64,000 nucleotides of DNA from Planococcus maritimus (lineage in GTDB: Bacteria > Bacillota > Bacilli > Bacillales_A > Planococcaceae): the NCBI RefSeq assembly GCF_001687625.2, contig NZ_CP016538.2:1704501-1768500 (forward strand), in the 5' to 3' direction. The notes beneath the pieces were generated by a model. It had not been told where the DNA came from. It searched no databases and saw only the letters and a program-made list of their open reading frames with translations. Shown one piece after another: positions 32,253-41,070 of the stretch. Numbering within the stretch: position 1 is the stretch's first letter; each line of letters opens with the position of its first letter. Made by a program: the position numbers and the translations under genes.

Positions 32253-32982
32253 AATGAATCCAAGCGTGAAGTTTTTGGCTGTCACAGCTTGCATATTGAC
32301 ACTGGCGTTTTTCTTTAACCCGTGGACTCCTCTATTGTTTTTTGCGGGCGTCGTCTTGCTCCAGCTACTGCTTAGCCAAACCAACTGGAAACGCTGGTCG
32401 CTTGCCATGCTGCCATTTTTGATTGGTGCATTCGGTTATTTCTGGACGACCTTGGTTTTCGGACAGCCCGGCGACAGCCCCGTTCTATGGACCATCGGAA
32501 CGATCGACATCACCGCACAACAATGGGAACTTGCTTGGTCTTTGTCTTTACGTGTATTGGCATTTTCAAGCATCTCCTTGTTGTTTGCCTTCACGACCAA
32601 CCCGGTCCATTTTATCCAAAGTTTGATGCAGCAATGGAAACTGTCTCCAAAACTCGCTTTCAGCGTGCTGATCAGCTATCAATTTCTTCCGGTGCTTCAA
32701 AGAGAATTCGTGCAGCTGCAGCAGGCTCACCGCATTCGAGGGACAGGCTCTAGATCATCCACCTTCAAACGGTTAACTGAATCTCGCCGCTTACTCATCC
32801 CTTTGCTTGCTGGTGCTGTCAGAAAAGCCGAGCGGGCAGCTTTTGCGATGGAGGCACGAGCATTTACCGGCGAAGCAAGAACGCATTACCGCGAAATCAC
32901 ATTAGCTCCAAAGGATTTCGTGCTGCTCGCCCTGTTTTCACTGGTGCTAACCATAAGTTGCAGCGCGATATTTTGGACGTAA
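32233..32982 (+). CDS. ykoC: ECF transporter T component YkoC
   Basis: A 249-residue CbiQ-type energy-coupling transmembrane protein with about five spans. The conserved cytoplasmic coupling motifs appear as RIRGTGSRSSTFKR and AFAMEARAF, the A-R-G/A-R-A type signatures that grip the ATPase. AAGGGGGG precedes its ATG. It completes the FEDC operon for import of a thiamine precursor. Confidence 0.93.
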   Translation: MRRLLHEMNPSVKFLAVTACILTLAFFFNPWTPLLFFAGVVLLQLLLSQTNWKRWSLAMLPFLIGAFGYFWTTLVFGQPGDSPVLWTIGTIDITAQQWELAWSLSLRVLAFSSISLLFAFTTNPVHFIQSLMQQWKLSPKLAFSVLISYQFLPVLQREFVQLQQAHRIRGTGSRSSTFKRLTESRRLLIPLLAGAVRKAERAAFAMEARAFTGEARTHYREITLAPKDFVLLALFSLVLTISCSAIFWT

Positions 32983-32984
32983 AT

Positions 32985-33028
32985 AAACCACATCCCCGCA
33001 ATGATCGATCATTGCGGGGATGTGGTTT
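32985..33028. terminator. 44-base perfect palindrome, terminator of ykoFEDC
   Basis: Arms of 22 bases pair perfectly with no loop (AAACCACATCCCCGCAATGATC and its complement reading inward). A T-rich tract follows on the plus strand, and the next gene is on the opposite strand, so it can stop transcripts from both sides. Confidence 0.85.
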
Positions 33029-33072
33029 TAGTTTACATAATAAAATTATATCTAAATTTTGATATTTACAAT

Positions 33073-33492
33073 TCAGCTATCGATTTTGCCATAAGTGATT
33101 TCGTCTTCGTCCTGTACGTTGACGCCGTTTTTCACGTGAACAATAGTACGCAAAATCAATTTCGCATTGGTATTCTCTAGCTCCCAACGCTCATCTGGCA
33201 CAATCTCAAATTGCTGCATAACGGTGTTTTTCGATTTGACGGAACCTGCAAATTCCAAGCTCTGCTTGGCGACAGGCGTTTCATAAAAATCGAAATCGCT
33301 GTCCTCCCGGTAATCTTCCACCAACCGAATCACTTGCAATTCGATATAATCGATTTCCTGATCGCCGCTCCCGCCGTCCAAATAGACCGTACCGTTCAAG
33401 GTTTCGCCTTCTTCAAGATGCGGCCTCTCCACTACCGTGTCTACTTTGACCGACCCGATGCCGATCGAAGATAAAAAGTCTTTGAATTTCAT
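33073..33492 (-). CDS. Spo0M-like (SpoOM family) protein, short form
   Basis: A 139-residue protein matching the N-terminal arrestin-like half of Spo0M (GIGSVKVDTVVERPHLEEGETLNGTVYLDGG). Bacillus Spo0M is roughly 250 residues, so the second half is missing, with a normal stop and no trailing frame, so this looks like a short family member rather than a fresh truncation. Spo0M affects sporulation and motility phenotypes in Bacillus; a role here is open. GGGGGT lies before the ATG. Confidence 0.85.
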   Translation of the reverse strand: MKFKDFLSSIGIGSVKVDTVVERPHLEEGETLNGTVYLDGGSGDQEIDYIELQVIRLVEDYREDSDFDFYETPVAKQSLEFAGSVKSKNTVMQQFEIVPDERWELENTNAKLILRTIVHVKNGVNVQDEDEITYGKIDS

Positions 33493-33559
33493 AAAAATCT
33501 ATACCCCCAAAATTTGATAATTCTCCATACCACTTTTGCGCTTCCTGCAAACAGAAAGT

Positions 33560-34750
33560 TTAAAGTTCAGTATAGTCGTATTGTTTGTCCAAGTTGGTCT
33601 CATAGCGATTGTAACGTCTTTTGAACAGCTTGTACAAATGGCTGATAATAACCCGTAATAAAGCATACATCGGGATTCCTAAAATGACCCCGACAATGCC
33701 AAACAGCGATCCAGCAGTCAGCAACACAAAAATGATGGTGACCGGATGGATATACATCGTCTTGCCCATCACTTGCGGCGAAATCAAATTGCCTTCCACC
33801 AGCTGCACGACAGTCCAGACGATTGCCAGTTTCACTAGCATGAATGGAGACGTCACAAGCGCAATGATCGCAGCAGGCGTAATGGCAATCGCTGGACCAA
33901 TGTATGGCACGACACTTGTTACCATCGCGAGCGCGCCAAGCAGTAGCGCATAATCCATGCCGATGATCAAAAAGCCGATATAGACCATCACGCCGATGCA
34001 AAATGCGACGATCAATTGGCCTTGAATATAAGCCCCCAATTGCTTATCCGCTTCATGAAGCACTTCTTTCGTGTCTTCACGGAAGCGCGGAGGCAATAGC
34101 TTCAGGAAATAATCCGGAAGCTTATCGCCGTCCTTCAAGAGATAAAACAGGATGAACGGGACGATGACAATCGACAGGATGACCCCTGTAATGGTCGAAA
34201 TCCAGCTGGTGACGCGCGTAATGATGCCTGTCACGGTAGCTTGAAGTGTATCAGCGATACTTGTTGGCAAAGTAGCGATCAACTCTTCGATATTGAAACT
34301 TGAATCCCTGTAATAATTGCCGAAAATGGAATTGCGCAAGAACTGATCGATATTGTTCAATAAACGCATAAAATAGTCTGGAAACTCTTCAAGCAAGTTC
34401 TGGAACTGATCCCTTAAAAATGGAAACACCAGAACGCTCAACAACGTCAAAAGGCCGATTCCTCCGAGGAAGATAATCAATATGCCCCAGATATGCGGAA
34501 CTTTGAATCGCTCCAATAAGCGCAGCACTGGACGCAAGAGATAATACAGAATAAGCGCCAGGACGACTGGCAAGACGACCGTTTTCATGAAAACATTAAG
34601 CGGATTGAAAATGAAAGACACTTCCCGGAAGATGAACACGACCAACCCGATCAAAATCAACATGAGTAAAGTAAATAGTGAATTGCGCCCACCAAGAAAG
34701 CGAATATAGTTGGTGGCGAAAAATGGCGGTCTATTGTCATCTGGCGGCAT
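33560..34750 (-). CDS. AI-2E family transporter
   Basis: A 396-residue membrane protein with about eight spans in the UPF0118/AI-2E layout: a paired N-terminal hairpin, a long central extracytoplasmic segment (about 95-190), and a C-terminal bundle with DYALLLGALAMVTSVVPYIGPAIA and NLISPQVMGKTMYIHPVTII. Members range from autoinducer-2 exporters to Na+/H+ antiporters, so the substrate is uncertain. The LCP-family gene lies upstream on the same strand. Confidence 0.9.
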   Translation of the reverse strand: MPPDDNRPPFFATNYIRFLGGRNSLFTLLMLILIGLVVFIFREVSFIFNPLNVFMKTVVLPVVLALILYYLLRPVLRLLERFKVPHIWGILIIFLGGIGLLTLLSVLVFPFLRDQFQNLLEEFPDYFMRLLNNIDQFLRNSIFGNYYRDSSFNIEELIATLPTSIADTLQATVTGIITRVTSWISTITGVILSIVIVPFILFYLLKDGDKLPDYFLKLLPPRFREDTKEVLHEADKQLGAYIQGQLIVAFCIGVMVYIGFLIIGMDYALLLGALAMVTSVVPYIGPAIAITPAAIIALVTSPFMLVKLAIVWTVVQLVEGNLISPQVMGKTMYIHPVTIIFVLLTAGSLFGIVGVILGIPMYALLRVIISHLYKLFKRRYNRYETNLDKQYDYTEL

Positions 34751-34807
34751 GGCAATCCCCTTCTTTTTATAGGCTTCTACCTATAGTTTATCATATTATC
34801 TGACAAA

Positions 34808-35752
34808 TTAGTTGAGTGGCTGGGACAAAAATTGTTCCAGCGCACGGCGGTTTTGCTCGATGTCGATTTCTAGGACGGAACCTGCCTGCGGATAATTGGC
34901 ATAGCTATATCCGCCTTCTACTGGGATCGTCAAGCGCTCGATTTCGCCGCTGCCTCCAGTGCCAAGTTGTGTCGCCAGTTTAATTTGGTCTACCAAAGGC
35001 ATATCGGTCTGCACATAAGCCTGTGCTGCTCCTGCGAGCTTTGGAAGTTTCGGAATCGATGAAACGCTGATCAATTCGTCTTTTAATGCGGCGATAACTT
35101 GCTGCTGGCGCCTTACACGCCCGAAATCGCCTTCATTGTCTGAGCGGAAGCGCGCATATCCGAGCAATTCCTGGCCGTTTAATTCCTGTACGCCAGGCGA
35201 TAATGTGACGCCGATCTTTTCGGACATTTCTCTTTCGACATCAATTTCCACACCGTTCGGCGCAGCGATGTCGACAAGTGTTTCAAAACTCTGGAAGTCG
35301 ACGAGCGCATAATTATGGATCTCGACTCCGAACATGTCACGTAAGGTAGAAGCCAGTAAATCGACGCCCCCTAAATAATAAGCTGTATTTAGTTTATAAG
35401 ATTGGTAGCCTGGAATATCTGCATAAATGTCACGCATGAACGATGTGATTTTTACTTCATTATTTTCGCGGTCATGGGTGACCATCATCATCGTATCTGT
35501 CCGAGATTGCGCTTCCCCGCGTGAATCCACACCAAGCACGAGGATATTCTGGTATCCGCTATTGTTTTCATCCCCTTCAAATGGTTCCGGTTCGATCTCA
35601 GTTTCTCCGGCTATGTCTTGTCCTTGTTGGTATTGAATGAAAAAGTAAATTCCCGTCCCGATCAATAATAAGATCAATAATAAGAAAAGTTTGCCTGCCG
35701 GGCGGAATTTTCTTCGTTTTCTGGCTTGTCGTGTTTCGTATTGTGGTTCCAT
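34808..35752 (-). CDS. LytR-CpsA-Psr family wall-polymer ligase
   Basis: A 314-residue protein with a basic cytosolic N-terminus (RKRRKFR), one membrane span (about 23-42) and an extracellular LCP domain. Conserved pieces include LVLGVDSRG, RTDTMMMV, SFMRDIY, KLNTAYYLGG, and RRQQQVIAALK near the C-terminal side. LCP enzymes attach teichoic acids or other glycopolymers to peptidoglycan. It is monocistronic or followed by the AI-2E gene after about 57 bases. Confidence 0.93.
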   Translation of the reverse strand: MEPQYETRQARKRRKFRPAGKLFLLLILLLIGTGIYFFIQYQQGQDIAGETEIEPEPFEGDENNSGYQNILVLGVDSRGEAQSRTDTMMMVTHDRENNEVKITSFMRDIYADIPGYQSYKLNTAYYLGGVDLLASTLRDMFGVEIHNYALVDFQSFETLVDIAAPNGVEIDVEREMSEKIGVTLSPGVQELNGQELLGYARFRSDNEGDFGRVRRQQQVIAALKDELISVSSIPKLPKLAGAAQAYVQTDMPLVDQIKLATQLGTGGSGEIERLTIPVEGGYSYANYPQAGSVLEIDIEQNRRALEQFLSQPLN

Positions 35753-35914
35753 GATGGTTACATTCCTTTCTGAGCTGTTCCACTTGTTTAGACGTATATG
35801 ATTAGCTGTAGGTTTCCATACCAGAACGTTTTCGTTGTCTCCACGTTACCGGGATGGTAAAATTCTTCTTATTCTTAGGCACTTACTTCTACATACTGCA
35901 AAAATGCCTTCCGG

Positions 35915-35942
35915 TTGTTCAGGTTGTGCACGATTCTATAGT
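35915..35942 (+). promoter_or_regulatory. Probable sigma-A promoter of msrA
   Basis: TTGTTC (35915-35920), a 16-base spacer and TATAGT (35937-35942), about 40 bases before the ATG. Between here and 35753 no other element is evident apart from a weak TTACC/GGTAA hairpin. Confidence 0.55.
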
Positions 35943-35980
35943 AGAAACTGCTTGCCCATTCATTAGAAGGAGGCAATTCC

Positions 35981-36511
35981 ATGATTGAAAAAGCAACATT
36001 CGCTGGCGGCTGTTTTTGGTGCATGGTCAAACCATTTGACCAATTTGACGGCATTGAATCCGTAGTTTCCGGATATACCGGTGGTCATTTGACAAACCCA
36101 TCCTACGAGCAAGTAAAAAGCGGCGATTCAGGCCATTTAGAGGCAGTTGAAATTAGCTTTGATTCTGCTGTTTTCCCGTACGAACAATTACTGGAAATCT
36201 TTTGGCAGCAAATTGATCCAACCGACAACGACGGACAATTCCAAGACCGTGGTGCTTCCTACCGACCGGCGATCTTTGTCCACAATGATGAGCAACGGGA
36301 ATTAGCGCTTGCTTCAAGAAAACAGCTTGATGAAAGCGGACGCTTCAACAAACCAGTCATCACCGAGATCCAGCCGGCCGAGCCTTTTTATCCGGCAGAA
36401 GACTATCACCAGGATTTTTATTTAAAAAACCCGGAACATTACGCACAAGACCGCGCCGAAAGCGGACGCGACGAATTTTTAGATACTGCCTGGAAGAAAG
36501 CCGACGCTTAA
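35981..36511 (+). CDS. msrA: Peptide methionine sulfoxide reductase MsrA (copy 1)
   Basis: A 176-residue MsrA that reduces the S-form of methionine sulfoxide in proteins. The catalytic motif GGCFWCM is at residues 9-15 and VVSGYTGG follows. No recycling Cys pair is visible near the C-terminus, so it may be a one- or two-Cys type depending on thioredoxin. AAGGAGG precedes the ATG. A second MsrA gene, paired with msrB, lies at 61158-61688. Confidence 0.93.
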   Translation: MIEKATFAGGCFWCMVKPFDQFDGIESVVSGYTGGHLTNPSYEQVKSGDSGHLEAVEISFDSAVFPYEQLLEIFWQQIDPTDNDGQFQDRGASYRPAIFVHNDEQRELALASRKQLDESGRFNKPVITEIQPAEPFYPAEDYHQDFYLKNPEHYAQDRAESGRDEFLDTAWKKADA

Positions 36512-36526
36512 TGCGTCGGCTTTTAT
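36499..36526 (+). terminator. Terminator overlapping the msrA stop
   Basis: AGCCGACGC-TTAAT-GCGTCGGCT followed by T-rich sequence. The 5' arm is inside the last codons of msrA. Confidence 0.85.
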
Positions 36527-36663
36527 TTTGACAAACTCTATAACATGCGCAAGTAGCCATCAGAAGAGCCTTCCTATTCATTTCCATTGACAGATTATTC
36601 GATTAGTTTAAAATCAAAATACGCGGGTTTCCCGTTAATTTGCGTTCTACAGGAGGCAAAAAC

Positions 36664-36963
36664 ATGCACTGGCTTAGTACCTTGGATATCTCTTTTGTGC
36701 AATTGTTCCTCTTCCCACCTGTTGTCATTTTGCTTGGTGTCGTATCCGCTCTCTTATCAAGCCGTGTTTATATTGGCCCGCTTGTCACCCTCATCTCAGC
36801 TCTGGAACTGAATTACTGGTATTTTTCGATCATCCTTCCTGAAGCTGATATTCCGCAGATGATGATCGCTTCCTGGGCCATCTTGTTCCCGCTTCTGTCC
36901 CTATACTTTTCGTGGATGGCTGTCGCGCTGGCTGAAAAACAAACGATCAAGCTTTTCTATTGA
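36664..36963 (+). CDS. Small three-span membrane protein
   Basis: A 99-residue protein with three hydrophobic stretches, starting at ATG 36664 with AGGAGG upstream. The N-terminal HWLSTLDISFVQLFLFPPVVILLG and C-terminal WMAVALAEKQ resemble small Bacillus membrane proteins of unknown function (DUF2651-like), but the match is weak. Its stop overlaps the convergent MFS gene by 17 bases. Confidence 0.65.
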   Translation: MHWLSTLDISFVQLFLFPPVVILLGVVSALLSSRVYIGPLVTLISALELNYWYFSIILPEADIPQMMIASWAILFPLLSLYFSWMAVALAEKQTIKLFY

Positions 36964-38128
36964 GCAAATAAGCAAAGAGAATCATAAAGAACACAAATGA
37001 CAAGAACAGCCATAAGCTAATGTCGTGGTTGCCTGTATGGTCATATACTACGCCGATAATAAAAGGCATAAATGCTGAGATCAAATAGCCACCGGATTGT
37101 GTCATCGCAGCCCAGCTATTCGCTTCATCAGCCGAATCTGTCGCATCAAGCGGCAATAACAAGGCAATCGGAAACAAACCACCGAGCGCCACGCCAATCA
37201 ACGCTGCCGCCAGCCATACCGACCAAGTCCCGGCAAACATCAGCAATAAAATGCCGGCGGTTCCGAATGACAGCACTGCCAATACCCAATGGAAGCGATT
37301 CGGGTACCGGCTGAAAAGAAGCGGAATGGAAATATTGCAGACGATTTGCACAGCGGTCATAACAGTAACGACTGCACCCGCCGCAAGGACGCTTAAGCCT
37401 TTGTCGATCGCGATTGGCGCAAGCCAAGTCAACATCGAGAAAAAGAAAGCAGATTGGAAGCCGAAAAACAACAACATATACCATGCTTTCAAGCTTTTCC
37501 ACGGGCTTCTTGCGATTATCAATGTGCTTTCCGGCACCACTTGCCCGTCGTCCATATCTGACTTCGGTTCAGTCGTTCTTAGCCAAACGATGAGAGCAGC
37601 AAGTGCCAGGCCCGACCAAATCGCAAGTCCAGCCGGCCAACCATACGCCGAATAAACGACACTCGTGAACCCTGCCGCAAGTGTTGCACCGAGTCCCATA
37701 CCAAATGAATAGACGCCAATCAAGGAAGCTGTCCGGTTCGGAAAATCCCGTTTAATCATGGCGGAGAGCATCGGCCCAATAATGGCAATAGCGATGCCGA
37801 TAAAAAACGAGCTAAGCAATAAATTAAAATAGCTGGGCCAGAAGCCTCGGCCTAAAGTAAACAAGCCAATGATAACCAATAAAAACCCGATGGAACGCTT
37901 AAAGCCAAAGCGGCGATTAAAAACGATCGCAAATGGCGCGAACAATCCCATACAAAGAACTGGAACAGCGGTCAATAAACTGACTTGTCCATTGCTTAAT
38001 GACAAATCCGTTCGAATCGGCTCGAGCATAGGGCCGATCGAAGAAATGGCAGGCCTTAAATTAAGCGATACTAAAAGAATGGCAAAAATGACGCTTGCTA
38101 AAGCTGATTTTTTTCCAACTTTCCTCAT
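36947..38128 (-). CDS. MFS transporter, CynX/NimT type
   Basis: A 393-residue major facilitator with twelve predicted spans. The first span ends in LVSLNLRPAISSIGPML, a typical CynX/NimT family start, and TASLIGVYSFGMGLGATLAAGF is in the middle of the first half. The family includes cyanate and nitroimidazole transporters, so substrate assignment is not possible. It overlaps the small membrane-protein gene at the 3' end. Confidence 0.9.
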   Translation of the reverse strand: MRKVGKKSALASVIFAILLVSLNLRPAISSIGPMLEPIRTDLSLSNGQVSLLTAVPVLCMGLFAPFAIVFNRRFGFKRSIGFLLVIIGLFTLGRGFWPSYFNLLLSSFFIGIAIAIIGPMLSAMIKRDFPNRTASLIGVYSFGMGLGATLAAGFTSVVYSAYGWPAGLAIWSGLALAALIVWLRTTEPKSDMDDGQVVPESTLIIARSPWKSLKAWYMLLFFGFQSAFFFSMLTWLAPIAIDKGLSVLAAGAVVTVMTAVQIVCNISIPLLFSRYPNRFHWVLAVLSFGTAGILLLMFAGTWSVWLAAALIGVALGGLFPIALLLPLDATDSADEANSWAAMTQSGGYLISAFMPFIIGVVYDHTGNHDISLWLFLSFVFFMILFAYLLNRKA

Positions 38129-38213
38129 TCACTTCTCTCCTTATCCCTCAGCACCAAACTTGTGTTCCTGCCGCCGCTTGCCTTAAAATAAGACTCGAAA
38201 GGCGGGTTGCTGG

Positions 38214-38447
38214 ATGAAGCTCATAAATTGGAGCTACGCAAAACGATATAATATCAAAGCCACTTTTGATGAATTTCCGCACGTAGTTGTGCTATTCCGC
38301 CAAATCGGCGGATATTACTTTATTTATTCCATGAAAGGCCTGACGCCAGAACATATACCGGGCAGGCGTGAGTATGTACAGATGGAGTACCTGCTGAACA
38401 AAGAATTCGGCCAATTGGATGCTTACCTCCAGCGAAAAAGCCGGTAA
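38214..38447 (+). CDS. Small hypothetical protein
   Basis: A 77-residue soluble protein, rich in aromatic residues (SYAKRYNIKATFDEFPHVVVLFRQIGGYYFIYS). GGCGGG lies upstream of its ATG. It is divergent from the MFS gene. No family recognised. Confidence 0.6.
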   Translation: MKLINWSYAKRYNIKATFDEFPHVVVLFRQIGGYYFIYSMKGLTPEHIPGRREYVQMEYLLNKEFGQLDAYLQRKSR

Positions 38448-38510
38448 CGCTTATCCTCTATTAGTTTAGCTGACGCAGGCTTTGAACGCTACCGGTTTAG
38501 GGTGTATTCG

Positions 38511-38519
38511 TGTTATACT
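38511..38519 (+). promoter_or_regulatory. Extended -10 promoter of the ABC-F gene
   Basis: TGT followed by TATACT (38514-38519), 35 bases before the ATG. No good -35 element. Confidence 0.5.
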
Positions 38520-38553
38520 ATTCATATTGTGAATTTTAGGAGGACGAATAATA

Positions 38554-40161
38554 ATGATAGCAGTAAACGATGTATCTTTGCGTTTTGGCGACCGCAAATT
38601 ATTTGAAGATGTCAACATCCAGTTCAACCCAGGCAATTGCTACGGCTTAATCGGTGCAAACGGTGCCGGCAAATCGACGTTCATCAAAATTCTTGCCGGT
38701 GAACTTGAAGCACAATCCGGAAATGTTTCTATGGGCTCTGGTGAACGCTTAGCCGTTTTGAAGCAAAACCATTTTGAATATGAAGAGCATGCAGTTCTTG
38801 AGACGGTCATCATGGGCCATAAAAAACTTTACGAAGTCATGTCTGAGAAGAATGCCATTTATATGAAAGAAGATTTCTCTGACGAGGATGGCATGCGTGC
38901 CGCTGAACTCGAAGGCGAATTCGCAGAATTGAACGGCTGGGAAGCTGAATCGGAAGCTGCCATCTTATTGCAAGGACTTGGTATTACCGAGGCTCTTCAC
39001 GACAAGAAAATGTCGGAACTATCCGGATCCGATAAAGTTAAAGTGCTTTTGGCACAAGCTCTATTCGGCAAACCCGATGTTCTTCTATTGGATGAGCCGA
39101 CCAACCACTTGGACTTGAAAGCGATCCAATGGCTGGAAGAATTCTTGATCAACTTTGACAACACCGTCATCGTTGTTTCGCATGACCGTCACTTCCTGAA
39201 CAAAGTTTGTACGCATATCGCCGACCTCGATTTCGGAAAAATTCAGCTATACGTCGGAAACTACGACTTTTGGTATGAGTCCAGCCAGTTGGCTACGCGT
39301 TTGGCATCTGACCAGAATTCGAAAAAAGAAGAAAAGATTAAAGAGCTTCAAGCCTTTATCGCACGCTTCTCCGCCAATGCCTCGAAATCGAAGCAAGCAA
39401 CTTCACGGAAGAAAATGCTTGATAAAATCGAGTTGGACGATATTCGCCCATCTTCCCGCAAATATCCGTTTGTCAACTTCACCATCGGCCGTGAAATCGG
39501 CAATGATGTATTGACAGTGAAAGACTTAAGCCAAACCGTTGATGGCAATCAATTATTGAACAACATCAGCTTTAATTTGAATAAAGACGACAAGATCGTT
39601 TTGATGGGTGACCCATTGGCGAAATCTGCGCTCCTTCGTGTACTTGCTGGAGAAGACGAACCGGCTTCAGGTTCAGCCCGTTGGGGTGTTACGACTTCAC
39701 GTGCCTATTTGCCGATCGACAATACTGAATACTTCGAAGGCAGCGAGACTTCTTTAGTGGATTGGCTGCGCCAGTACTCTCCAGAAGACGAAAGCGAGAC
39801 TTTCCTTCGCGGCTTCCTCGGCAGAATGCTATTCTCCGGTGAAGAAGTCAAAAAGAAACCTTCTGTTTTGTCTGGTGGCGAAAAAGTACGCTGCATGCTA
39901 TCGAAAATGATGCTGTCTCATGCCAATGTTCTATTATTGGATGAACCAACTAACCACTTGGACCTCGAATCGATTCAAGCCTTGAATAACGGCATGATCG
40001 CGTTCAAAGGCGCCATGGTCTTCACTTCCCATGACCATCAGTTTATCCAAACCGTTGCCAATCGCGTGATCGAAATTCAAGAAGATGGTTCGATCCTTGA
40101 TAAGCAATTAACGTATGATGAATTTTTGGAATGGAAAGAAACGCAAGGCATTGCCAAATAA
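38554..40161 (+). CDS. ykpA: ABC-F family ATPase (YkpA/YbiT type)
   Basis: A 535-residue soluble protein with two ABC domains, an arm insertion and a linker (KSKQATSRKKMLDKIELDDIRPSSRKYPF), acting on the ribosome rather than in transport. Domain 1 has GANGAGKST and LLLDEPTNHLD; its signature is LSGSDK. Domain 2 has a full LSGGEK signature and DEPTNHLD, but its Walker A region reads GDPLAKSA and lacks the Gly before Lys. A degenerate second site is, as I recall, also found in YkpA proteins. AGGAGG precedes the ATG. Confidence 0.93.
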   Translation: MIAVNDVSLRFGDRKLFEDVNIQFNPGNCYGLIGANGAGKSTFIKILAGELEAQSGNVSMGSGERLAVLKQNHFEYEEHAVLETVIMGHKKLYEVMSEKNAIYMKEDFSDEDGMRAAELEGEFAELNGWEAESEAAILLQGLGITEALHDKKMSELSGSDKVKVLLAQALFGKPDVLLLDEPTNHLDLKAIQWLEEFLINFDNTVIVVSHDRHFLNKVCTHIADLDFGKIQLYVGNYDFWYESSQLATRLASDQNSKKEEKIKELQAFIARFSANASKSKQATSRKKMLDKIELDDIRPSSRKYPFVNFTIGREIGNDVLTVKDLSQTVDGNQLLNNISFNLNKDDKIVLMGDPLAKSALLRVLAGEDEPASGSARWGVTTSRAYLPIDNTEYFEGSETSLVDWLRQYSPEDESETFLRGFLGRMLFSGEEVKKKPSVLSGGEKVRCMLSKMMLSHANVLLLDEPTNHLDLESIQALNNGMIAFKGAMVFTSHDHQFIQTVANRVIEIQEDGSILDKQLTYDEFLEWKETQGIAK

Positions 40162-40175
40162 GTTCCGAATACACC

Positions 40176-40213
40176 AAAACCCCTCAGAAATGAAAATTTC
40201 TGAGGGGTTTTTT
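40176..40213. terminator. Bidirectional terminator
   Basis: AAAACCCCTCAGAAA and its complement, with A- and T-flanks, between convergent genes. Confidence 0.92.
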
Positions 40214-40226
40214 ATGTGTCATTCGT

Positions 40227-40703
40227 TTATTTCAAAAAGCGCTTCACTGCTTTTCCAGCCGGCAATTTCGCAGCCCACCGGTCACCAGAGTTCGCCAGTT
40301 TGCTGAGGACTTTCAATAGGTCTTCATCGCCTGCCCAGTGTTCTGTCACGACTTCTTTCGGGAATCGGTTCAACACCATATTGATGACGTATACCGCAAC
40401 GATTACATCGTCCATGAACCCTCCAGGACCGACGAGGATTTCCGGAAGAAAATCAATCGGCGCCATGAAATACAGTACACCTGCCCCGACATAAGCTTTG
40501 CTTTTCTTATCGATTCGGCTATCGAGCAATAGGCGAGTCAATAGATGAAAAAGGTCTGGCGCAAACAAGACAAACTGAGCGGCAGAATCCATTTTCGAAG
40601 ATTTACTCTCCAGCCAATTGTGTACTTTAACCCGCAGCTTTTGATAGAAATCTCGTTGTTTTTCTTCACTTGGCAATGGTTTGCTTAAATACTCGTTCTC
40701 CAT
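40227..40703 (-). CDS. YkvA/DUF1232 family protein
   Basis: A 158-residue protein with the DUF1232 signature (AYVGAGVLYFMAPIDFLPEILVGPGGFMDDVIV), a short hydrophobic helix pair near residues 85-125. The start at 40703 is favoured by GGGGG seven bases upstream. Function of the family is unknown. It follows the cold-shock-like gene after about 25 bases on the same strand. Confidence 0.85.
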   Translation of the reverse strand: MENEYLSKPLPSEEKQRDFYQKLRVKVHNWLESKSSKMDSAAQFVLFAPDLFHLLTRLLLDSRIDKKSKAYVGAGVLYFMAPIDFLPEILVGPGGFMDDVIVAVYVINMVLNRFPKEVVTEHWAGDEDLLKVLSKLANSGDRWAAKLPAGKAVKRFLK

Positions 40704-40727
40704 ATATGTTCCCCCTTCATCCGGCAA

Positions 40728-40934
40728 TTAGAACACCAATGTGACATTTGTCGCCACACGCTCTTTTCCTGGCGCCCCGTCATAAATGGTAAACTCAACG
40801 TGCTGATTTGGCATGAAGCGGCGGAAGCCTTCTTCATTGATATTGATGGTTTCGAAGTAAAATACTTCACCTGTATCACCTTCGATATAGCCAAATCCTT
40901 TATCATCATTAAACTCTTTCACTTTACCTTGCAT
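40728..40934 (-). CDS. Divergent cold-shock-domain protein
   Basis: A 68-residue cold-shock-domain protein. The RNP1-like strand is KGFGYIEGD, but the RNP2-like strand reads VFYFETIN instead of the usual VFVHFSAI. The second half ends in RVATNVTLVF. The start at 40934 (MQGKVKEF) has GGGGGA upstream. It lies just downstream of the canonical csp gene and a terminator, likely as an old duplicate with altered nucleic-acid binding face. Confidence 0.8.
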   Translation of the reverse strand: MQGKVKEFNDDKGFGYIEGDTGEVFYFETININEEGFRRFMPNQHVEFTIYDGAPGKERVATNVTLVF

Positions 40935-41030
40935 TGATTTATCCCCCTCTATCATTCTTGGCAATCTATTTTAGATATACCCGAAAAGGCAGGAAGATTA
41001 AACAATGGCTACCGCTCAATAAATGCACTA

Positions 41031-41060
41031 AAAAAAGAACTGCCACAAGGGCAGTTCTTG
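41031..41060 (-). terminator. Terminator of the csp gene
   Basis: AGAACTGCC-CTTGT-GGCAGTTCT with a U-run on the minus strand. Confidence 0.88.
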
Positions 41061-41070
41061 GATTGGAGAA

